Assembly: GCA_039566865.1 (NCBI GenBank)
Contig: CM076948.1
Coordinates: forward strand, 26,225,001-26,289,000
Length of the DNA stretch: 64,000 nt
Direction: 5' to 3'
Source: Aurelia coerulea
Lineage: Eukaryota; Cnidaria; Scyphozoa; Semaeostomeae; Ulmaridae
Shown piece after piece: positions 47,801 to 59,800 of the stretch. Below the pieces are notes generated by a model, which saw only the letters and a list, made by a program, of their open reading frames with translations, was not told where the DNA came from and did not search any database. The translations under genes and the position numbers were made by a program. The first letter of the stretch is position 1. Each line of letters opens with the position of its first letter.

Positions 47801-50800
47801 TCGACACATTGCTGAAAGAAATCATTTATTGCAATATAAGAGTAATCATTCTGAATTGATACGTTAGAATCGTAACAATCTATCTTAAAGTTAAATATCT
47901 CTGCTCCTAAAATACTTACAGACTTCTTATTGACATTTTTGAAATCAGCATTCAATTCTGCATCGACACATTGCTGAAAGAAATCATTTATTGCAATATA
48001 AGAGTAATCATTCTGAATTGATACGTTAGAATCGTAACAATCTATCTTAAAGTTAAATATCTCTGCTCCTAAAATACTTACAGACTTCTTATTGACATTT
48101 TTGAAATCAGCATTCAATTCTGCATCGACACATTGCTGAAAGAAATCATTTATTGCAATATAATGTCCCTTAAAAATGGGATCTTCCAATCGCTGGGATC
48201 TCTCGAAAAGTTAAATATCTCTGCTCCTAAAATACTTACAGACTTCTTATTGACATTTTTGAAATCAGCATTCAATTCTGCATCGACACATTGCTGAAAG
48301 AAATCATTTATTGCAATATAAGAGTAATCATTCTGAATTGATACGTTACAATCGTAACAATCTATCTTAAAGTTAAATATCTCTGCTCCTAAAATACTTA
48401 CAGACTTCTTATTGACATTTTTGAAATCAGCATTCAATTCTGCATCGACACATTGCTGAAAGAAATCATTTATTGCAATATAAGAGTAATCATTCTGAAT
48501 TGATACGTTACAATCGTAACAATCTATCTTAAAGTTAAATATCTCTGCTCCTAAAATACTTACAGACTTCTTATTGACATTTTTGAAATCAGCATTCAAT
48601 TCTGCATCGACACATTGCTGAAAGAAATCATTTATTGCAATATAAGAGTAATCATTCTGAATTGATACGTTACAATCGTAACAATCTATCTTAAAGTTAA
48701 ATATCTCTGCTCCTAAAATACTTACAGACTTCTTATTGACATTTTTGAAATCAGCATTCAATTCTGCATCGACACATTGCTGAAAGAAATCATTTATTGC
48801 AATATAAGAGTAATCATTCTGAATTGATACGTTAGAATCGTAACAATCTATCTTAAAGTTAAATATCTCTGCTCCTAAAATACTTACAGACTTCTTATTG
48901 ACATTTTTGAAATCAGCATTCAATTCTGCATCGACACATTGCTGAAAGAAATCATTTATTGCAATATAAGAGTAATCATTCTGAATTGATACGTTAGAAT
49001 CGTAACAATCTATCTTAAAGTTAAATATCTCTGCTCCTAAAATACTTACAGACTTCTTATTGACATTTTTGAAATCAGCATTCAATTCTGCATCGACACA
49101 TTGCTGAAAGAAATCATTTATTGCAATATAAGAGTAATCATTCTGAATTGATACGTTAGAATCGTAACAATCTATCTTAAAGTTAAATATCTCTGCTCCT
49201 AAAATACTTACAGACTTCTTATTGACATTTTTGAAATCAGCATTCAATTCTGCATCGACACATTGCTGAAAGAAATCATTTATTGCAATATAAGAGTAAT
49301 CATTCTGAATTGGGACGTTACAATCGTAACAATCTATCTTAAAGTTAAATATCTCTGCTCCTAAAATACTTACAGACTTCTTATTGACATTTTTGAAATC
49401 AGCATTCAATTCTGCATCGACACATTGCTGAAAGAAATCATTTATTGCAATATAAGAGTAATCATTCTGAATTGATACGTTAGAATCGTAACAATCTATC
49501 TTAAAGTTAAATATCTCTGCTCCTAAAATACTTACAGACTTCTTATTGACATTTTTGAAATCAGCATTCAATTCTGCATCGACACATTGCTGAAAGAAAT
49601 CATTTATTGCAATATAAGAGTAATCATTCTGAATTGATACGTTAGAATCGTAACAATCTATCTTAAAGTTAAATATCTCTGCTCCTAAAATACTTACAGA
49701 CTTCTTATTGACATTTTTGAAATCAGCATTCAATTCTGCATCGACACATTGCTGAAAGAAATCATTTATTGCAATATAAGAGTAATCATTCTGAATTGGG
49801 ACGTTACAATCGTAACAATCTATCTTAAAGTTAAATATCTCTGCTCCTAAAATACTTACAGACTTCTTATTGACATTTTTGAAATCAGCATTCAATTCTG
49901 CATCGACACATTGCTGAAAGAAATCATTTATTGCAATATAAGAGTAATCATTCTGAATTGATACGTTAGAATCGTAACAATCTATCTTAAAGTTAAATAT
50001 CTCTGCTCCTAAAATACTTACAGACTTCTTATTGACATTTTTGAAATCAGCATTCAATTCTGCATCGACACATTGCTGAAAGAAATCATTTATTGCAATA
50101 TAAGAGTAATCATTCTGAATTGATACGTTAGAATCGTAACAATCTATCTTAAAGTTAAATATCTCTGCTCCTAAAATACTTACAGACTTCTTATTGACAT
50201 TTTTGAAATCAGCATTCAATTCTGCATCGACACATTGCTGAAAGAAATCATTTATTGCAATATAAGAGTAATCATTCTGAATTGATACGTTAGAATCGTA
50301 ACAATCTATCTTAAAGTTAAATATCTCTGCTCCTAAAATACTTACAGACTTCTTATTGACATTTTTGAAATCAGCATTCAATTCTGCATCGACACATTGC
50401 TGAAAGAAATCATTTATTGCAATATAAGAGTAATCATTCTGAATTGATACGTTAGAATCGTAACAATCTATCTTAAAGTTAAATATCTCTGCTCCTAAAA
50501 TACTTACAGACTTCTTATTGACATTTTTGAAATCAGCATTCAATTCTGCATCGACACATTGCTGAAAGAAATCATTTATTGCAATATAAGAGTAATCATT
50601 CTTAATTGATACGTTAGAATCGTAACAATCTATCTTAAAGTTAAATATCTCTGCTCCTAAAATACTTACAGACTTCTTATTGACATTTTTGAAATCAGCA
50701 TTCAATTCTGCATCGACACATTGCTGAAAGAAATCATTTATTGCAATATAAGAGTAATCATTCTGAATTGATACGTTAGAATCGTAACAATCTATCTTAA

Positions 50801-53800
50801 AGTTAAATATCTCTGCTCCTAAAATACTTACAGACTTCTTATTGACATTTTTGAAATCAGCATTCAATTCTGCATCGACACATTGCTGAAAGAAATCATT
50901 TATTGCAATATAAGAGTAATCATTCTGAATTGATACGTTAGAATCGTAACAATCTATCTTAAAGTTAAATATCTCTGCTCCTAAAATACTTACAGACTTC
51001 TTATTGACATTTTTGAAATCAGCATTCAATTCTGCATCGACACATTGCTGAAAGAAATCATTTATTGCAATATAAGAGTAATCATTCTGAATTGATACGT
51101 TAGAATCGTAACAATCTATCTTAAAGTTAAATATCTCTGCTCCTAAAATACTTACAGACTTCTTATTGACATTTTTGAAATCAGCATTCAATTCTGCATC
51201 AACACATTGCTGAAAGAAATCATTTATTGCAATATAAGAGTAATCATTCTGAATTGATACGTTAGAATCGTAACAATCTATCTTAAAGTTAAATATCTCT
51301 GCTCCTAAAATACTTACAGACTTCTTATTGACATTTTTGAAATCAGCATTCAATTCTGCATCGACACATTGCTGAAAGAAATCATTTATTGCAATATAAG
51401 AGTAATCATTCTGAATTGATACGTTAGAATCGTAACAATCTATCTTAAAGTTAAATATCTCTGCTCCTAAAATACTTACAGACTTCTTATTGACATTTTT
51501 GAAATCAGCATTCAATTCTGCATCGACACATTGCTGAAAGAAATCATTTATTGCAATATAAGAGTAATCATTCTGAATTGATACGTTAGAATCGTAACAA
51601 TCTATCTTAAAGTTAAATATCTCTGCTCCTAAAATACTTACAGACTTCTTATTGACATTTTTGAAATCAGCATTCAATTCTGCATCGACACATTGCTGAA
51701 AGAAATCATTTATTGCAATGAAGAGTAATCATTCTTAATTGATACGTTAGAATCGTAACAATCTATCTTAAAGTTAAATATCTCTGCTCCTAAAATACTT
51801 ACAGACTTCTTATTGACATTTTTGAAATCAGCATTCAATTCTGCATCGACACATTGCTGAAAGAAATCATTTATTGCAATATAAGAGTAATCATTCTGAA
51901 TTGATACGTTACAATCGTAACAATCTATCTTAAAGTTAAATATCTCTGCTCCTAAAATACTTACAGACTTCTTATTGACATTTTTGAAATCAGCATTCAA
52001 TTCTGCATCGACACATTGCTGAAAGAAATCATTTATTGCAATATAAGAGTAATCATTCTGAATTGATACGTTAGAATCGTAACAATCTATCTTAAAGTTA
52101 AATATCTCTGCTCCTAAAATACTTACAGACTTCTTATTGACATTTTTGAAATCAGCATTCAATTCTGCATCGACACATTGCTGAAAGAAATCATTTATTG
52201 CAATATAAGAGTAATCATTCTGAATTGATACGTTAGAATCGTAACAATCTATCTTAAAGTTAAATATCTCTGCTCCTAAAATACTTACAGACTTCTTATT
52301 GACATTTTTGAAATCAGCATTCAATTCTGCATCAACACATTGCTGAAAGAAATCATTTATTGCAATATAAGAGTAATCATTCTGAATTGATACGTTAGAA
52401 TCGTAACAATCTATCTTAAAGTTAAATATCTCTGCTCCTAAAATACTTACAGACTTCTTATTGACATTTTTGAAATCAGCATTCAATTCTGCATCGACAC
52501 ATTGCTGAAAGAAATCATTTATTGCAATATAAGAGTAATCATTCTGAATTGATACGTTAGAATCGTAACAATCTATCTTAAAGTTAAATATCTCTGCTCC
52601 TAAAATACTTACAGACTTCTTATTGACATTTTTGAAATCAGCATTCAATTCTGCATCGACACATTGCTGAAAGAAATCATTTATTGCAATATAAGAGTAA
52701 TCATTCTGAATTGATACGTTAGAATCGTAACAATCTATCTTAAAGTTAAATATCTCTGCTCCTAAAATACTTACAGACTTCTTATTGACATTTTTGAAAT
52801 CAGCATTCAATTCTGCATCGACACATTGCTGAAAGAAATCATTTATTGCAATATAAGAGTAATCATTCTGAATTGATACGTTAGAATCGTAACAATCTAT
52901 CTTAAAGTTAAATATCTCTGCTCCTAAAATACTTACAGACTTCTTATTGACATTTTTGAAATCAGCATTCAATTCTGCATCGACACATTGCTGAAAGAAA
53001 TCATTTATTGCAATATAAGAGTAATCATTCTGAATTGATACGTTAGAATCGTAACAATCTATCTTAAAGTTAAATATCTCTGCTCCTAAAATACTTACAG
53101 ACTTCTTATTGACATTTTTGAAATCAGCATTCAATTCTGCATCGACACATTGCTGAAAGAAATCATTTATTGCAATATAAGAGTAATCATTCTGAATTGA
53201 TACGTTACAATCGTAACAATCTATCTTAAAGTTAAATATCTCTGCTCCTAAAATACTTACAGACTTCTTATTGACATTTTTGAAATCAGCATTCAATTCT
53301 GCATCGACACATTGCTGAAAGAAATCATTTATTGCAATATAAGAGTAATCATTCTGAATTGATACGTTAGAATCGTAACAATCTATCTTAAAGTTAAATA
53401 TCTCTGCTCCTAAAATACTTACAGACTTCTTATTGACATTTTTGAAATCAGCATTCAATTCTGCATCGACACATTGCTGAAAGAAATCATTTATTGCAAT
53501 ATAAGAGTAATCATTCTGAATTGATACGTTAGAATCGTAACAATCTATCTTAAAGTTAAATATCTCTGCTCCTAAAATACTTACAGACTTCTTATTGACA
53601 TTTTTGAAATCAGCATTCAATTCTGCATCGACACATTGCTGAAAGAAATCATTTATTGCAATATAAGAGTAATCATTCTGAATTGATACGTTACAATCGT
53701 TACAATCTATCTTAAAGTTAAATATCTCTGCTCCTAAAATACTTACAGACTTCTTATTGACATTTTTGAAATCAGCATTCAATTCTGCATCGACACATTG

Positions 53801-56800
53801 CTGAAAGAAATCATTTATTGCAATATAAGAGTAATCATTCTGAATTGATACGTTACAATCGTAACAATCTATCTTAAAGTTAAATATCTCTGCTCCTAAA
53901 ATACTTACAGACTTCTTATTGACATTTTTGAAATCAGCATTCAATTCTGCATCGACACATTGCTGAAAGAAATCATTTATTGCAATATAAGAGTAATCAT
54001 TCTGAATTGATACGTTAGAATCGTAACAATCTATCTTAAAGTTAAATATCTCTGCTCCTAAAATACTTACAGACTTCTTATTGACATTTTTGAAATCAGC
54101 ATTCAATTCTGCATCGACACATTGCTGAAAGAAATCATTTATTGCAATATAAGAGTAATCATTCTGAATTGATACGTTAGAATCGTAACAATCTATCTTA
54201 AAGTTAAATATCTCTGCTCCTAAAATACTTACAGACTTCTTATTGACATTTTTGAAATCAGCATTCAATTCTGCATCGACACATTGCTGAAAGAAATCAT
54301 TTATTGCAATATAAGAGTAATCATTCTGAATTGATACGTTAGAATCGTAACAATCTATCTTAAAGTTAAATATCTCTGCTCCTAAAATACTTACAGACTT
54401 CTTATTGACATTTTTGAAATCAGCATTCAATTCTGCATCGAAACATTGCTGAAAGAAATCATTTTTCAATATAAGAATAATCATTCTGCATTGGGACGTT
54501 ACAATCGTTACTTTCTATCTTAAAGTTAAATATCTCTGCTCCTAGAATACTTACAGACTTCTTATTGACATTTTTGAAATCAGCATTCAATTCTGCATCG
54601 ACACATTGCTGAAAGAAATCATTTATTGCAATATAAGAGTAATCATTCTGAATTGATACGTTAGAATCGTAACAATCTATCTTAAAGTTAAATATCTCTG
54701 CTCCTAAAATACTTACAGACTTCTTATTGACATTTTTGAAATCAGCATTCAATTCTGCATCGACACATTGCTGAAAGAAATCATTTATTGCAATATAAGA
54801 GTAATCATTCTGAATTGATACGTTAGAATCGTAACAATCTATCTTAAAGTTAAATATCTCTGCTCCTAAAATACTTACAGACTTCTTATTGACATTTTTG
54901 AAATCAGCATTCAATTCTGCATCGACAAATTGCTGAAAGAAATCATTTATTGCAATATAAAAGTAATCATTCTGAATTGATACGTTAGAATCGTAACAAT
55001 CTATCTTAAAGTTAAATATCTCTGCTCCTAAAATACTTACAGACTTCTTATTGACATTTTTGAAATCAGCATTCAATTCTGCATCGACACATTGCTGAAA
55101 GAAATCATTTATTGCAATATAAGAGTAATCATTCTGAATTGATACGTTAGAATCGTAACAATCTATCTTAAAGTTAAATATCTCTGCTCCTAAAATACTT
55201 ACAGACTTCTTATTGACATTTTTGAAATCAGCATTCAATTCTGCATCGACACATTGCTGAAAGAAATCATTTATTGCAATATAAGAGTAATCATTCTGAA
55301 TTGATACGTTAGAATCGTAACAATCTATCTTAAAGTTAAATATCTCTGCTCCTAAAATACTTACAGACTTCTTATTGACATTTTTGAAATCAGCATTCAA
55401 TTCTGCATCGACACATTGCTGAAAGAAATCATTTATTGCAATATAAGAGTAATCATTCTGAATTGATACGTTAGAATCGTAACAATCTATCTTAAAGTTA
55501 AATATCTCTGCTCCTAAAATACTTACAGACTTCTTATTGACATTTTTGAAATCAGCATTCAATTCTGCATCGACACATTGCTGAAAGAAATCATTTATTG
55601 CAATATAAGAGTAATCATTCTGAATTGATACGTTAGAATCGTAACAATCTATCTTAAAGTTAAATATCTCTGCTCCTAAAATACTTACAGACTTCTTATT
55701 GACATTTTTGAAATCAGCATTCAATTCTGCATCGACACATTGCTGAAAGAAATCATTTATTGCAATATAAGAGTAATCATTCTGAATTGATACGTTAGAA
55801 TCGTAACAATCTATCTTAAAGTTAAATATCTCTGCTCCTAAAATACTTACAGACTTCTTATTGACATTTTTGAAATCAGCATTCAATTCTGCATCGACAC
55901 ATTGCTGAAAGAAATCATTTATTGCAATATAAGAGTAATCATTCTGAATTGATACGTTAGAATCGTAACAATCTATCTTAAAGTTAAATATCTCTGCTCC
56001 TAAAATACTTACAGACTTCTTATTGACATTTTGAAATCAGCATTCAATTCTGCATCGACACATTGCTGAAAGAAATCATTTATTGCAATATAAGAGTAAT
56101 CATTCTGAATTGATACGTTAGAATCGTAACAATCTATCTTAAAGTTAAATATCTCTGCTCCTAAAATACTTACAGACTTCTTATTGACATTTTTGAAATC
56201 AGCATTCAATTCTGCATCGACACATTGCTGAAAGAAATCATTTATTGCAATATAAGAGTAATCATTCTGAATTGATACGTTAGAATCGTAACAATCTATC
56301 TTAAAGTTAAATATCTCTGCTCCTAAAATACTTACAGACTTCTTATTGACATTTTTGAAATCAGCATTCAATTCTGCATCGACACATTGCTGAAAGAAAT
56401 CATTTATTGCAATATAAGAGTAATCATTCTGAATTGATACGTTAGAATCGTAACAATCTATCTTAAAGTTAAATATCTCTGCTCCTAAAATACTTACAGA
56501 CTTCTTATTGACATTTTTGAAATCAGCATTCAATTCTGCATCGACACATTGCTGAAACATATTAATTGGCTCAATGTAACGATATGTCCCTTAAAAATGG
56601 GACGAAGTCTATATAGTCTTCCAATCGCTGGGATCTCTCGAAAAGTTAAATATCTCTGCTCCTAAAATACTTACAGACTTTTTATTGACATTTTTGAAAT
56701 CAGCATTCAATTCTGCATCGACACATTGCTGAAAGAAATCATTTATTGCAATATAAGAGTAATCATTCTGAATTGATACGTTAGAATCGTAACAATCTAT

Positions 56801-59800
56801 CTTAAAGTTAAATATATCTGCTCCTAAAATACTTACAGACTTCTTATTGACATTTTTGAAATCAGCATTCAATTCTGCATCGACACATTGCTGAAAGAAA
56901 TCATTTATTGCAATATAAGAGTAATCATTCTGAATTGATACGTTAGAATCGTAACAATCTATCTTAAAGTTAAATATCTCTGCTCCTAAAATACTTACAG
57001 ACTTCTTATTGACATTTTTGAAATCAGCATTCAATTCTGCATCGACACATTGCTGAAAGAAATCATTTATTGCAATATAAGAGTAATCATTCTGAATTGA
57101 TACGTTAGAATCGTAACAATCTATCTTAAAGTTAAATATATCTGCTCCTAAAATACTTACAGACTTCTTATTGACATTTTTGAAATCAGCATTCAATTCT
57201 GCATCGACACATTGCTGAAAGAAATCATTTATTGCAATATAAGAGTAATCATTCTGAATTGATACGTTACAATCGTAACAATCTATCTTAAAGTTAAATA
57301 TATCTGCTCCTAAAATACTTACAGACTTCTTATTGACATTTTTGAAATCAGCATTCAATTCTGCATCGTCACATTGCTGAAAGAAATCATTTATTGCAAT
57401 ATAAGAGTAATCATTCTGAATTGATACGTTACAATCGTAACAATCTATCTTAAAGTTAAATATATCTGCTCCTAAAATACTTACAGACTTCTTATTGACA
57501 TTTTTGAAATCAGCATTCAATTCTGCATCGACACATTGCTGAAAGAAATCATTTATTGCAATATAAGAGTAATCATTCTGAATTGATACGTTACAATCGT
57601 AACAATCTATCTTAAAGTTAAATATATCTGCTCCTAAAATACTTACAGACTTCTTATTGACATTTTTGAAATCAGCATTCAATTCTGCATCGACACATTG
57701 CTGAAAGAAATCATTTATTGCAATATAAGAGTAATCATTCTGAATTGATACGTTACAATCGTAACAATCTATCTTAAAGTTAAATATATCTGCTCCTAAA
57801 ATACTTACAGACTTCTTATTGACATTTTTGAAATCAGCATTCAATTCTGCATCGACACATTGCTGAAAGAAATCATTTATTGCAATATAAGAGTAATCAT
57901 TCTGAATTGATACGTTAGAATCGTAACAATCTATCTTAAAGTTAAATATCTCTGCTCCTAAAATACTTACAGACTTCTTATTGACATTTTTGAAATCAGC
58001 ATTCAATTCTGCATCGACACATTGCTGAAAGAAATCATTTATTGCAATATAAGAGTAATCATTCTGAATTGATGACGTTACAATCGTAACAATCTATCTT
58101 AAGTTAAATATCTCTGCTCCTAACATACTGACAGACCTCTTATTGACATTTATTAAATCAGCATTCAATTCTGCATCGACACATGGCAGAAAGAAATCAT
58201 TTATTGCAATATAAGAGTAATCATTCTGAATTGATACGTTAGAATCGTAACAATCTATCTTAAAGTTAAATATCTCTGCTCCTAATATACTTACAGACTT
58301 CTTATTGACATTTTTGAAATCAGCATTCAATTCTGCATCGTCACATTGCTGAAAGAAATCATTTATTGCAATATAAGAGTAATCATTCTGAATTGATACG
58401 TTACAATCGTAACAATCTATCTTAAAGTTAAATATATCTGCTCCTAAAATACTTACAGACTTCTTATTGACATTTTTGAAATCAGCATTCAATTCTGCAT
58501 CGACACATTGCTGAAAGAAATCATTTATTGCAATATAAGAGTAATCATTCTGAATTGATACGTTAGAATCGTAACAATCTATCTTAAAGTTAAATATATC
58601 TGCTCCTAAAATACTTACAGACTTCTTATTGACATTTTTGAAATCAGCATTCAATTCTGCATCGACACATTGCTGAAAGAAATCATTTATTGCAATATAA
58701 GAGTAATCATTCTGAATTGATACGTTACAATCGTAACAATCTATCTTAAAGTTAAATATATCTGCTCCTAAAATACTTACAGACTTCTTATTGACATTTT
58801 TGAAATCAGCATTCAATTCTGCATCGACACATTGCTGAAATAAATCATTTATTGCAATATAAGAGTAATCATTCTGAATTGATACGTTACAATCGTAACA
58901 ATCTATCTTAAAGTTAAATATATCTGCTCCTAAAATACTTACATACTTCTTATTGACATTTTTGAAATCAGCATTCAATTCTGCATCGACACATTGCTGA
59001 AAGAAATCATTTATTGCAATATAAGAGTAATCATTCTGAATTGATACGTTAGAATCGTAACAATCTATCTTAAAGTTAAATATCTCTGCTCCTAAAATAC
59101 TTACAGACTTCTTATTGACATTTTTGAAATCAGCATTCAATTCTGCATCGACACATTGCTGAAAGAAATCATTTATTGCAATATAAGAGTAATCATTCTG
59201 AATTGATACGTTACAATCGTAACAATCTATCTTAAAGTTAAATATCTCTGCTCCTAAAATACTTACAGACTTCTTATTGACATTTTTGAAATCAGCATTC
59301 AATTCTGCATCGACACATTGCTGAAAGAAATCATTTATTGCAATATAAGAGTAATCATTCTGAATTGATACGTTACAATCGTAACAATCTATCTTAAAGT
59401 TAAATATCTCTGCTCCTAAAATACTTACAGACTTCTTATTGACATTTTTGAAATCAGCATTCAATTCTGCATCGACACATTGCTGAAAGAAATCATTTAT
59501 TGCAATATAAGAGTAATCATTCTGAATTGATGCGTTACAATCGTAACAATCTATCTTAAGGTTAAATATATCTGCTCCTAAAATAAAAACAGACTTCTTA
59601 TTGACATTTTTGAAATCAGCATTCAATTCTGCATCGACACATTGCTGAAAGAAATCATTTATTGCAATATAAGAGTAATCATTCTTAATTGATACGTTAG
59701 AATCGTAACAATCTATCTTAAAGTTAAATATCTTTGCTCCTAAAATACTTACAGACTTCTTCTTTACTTTTTTGAAATCAGCATTCAATTCTGCATCGAA

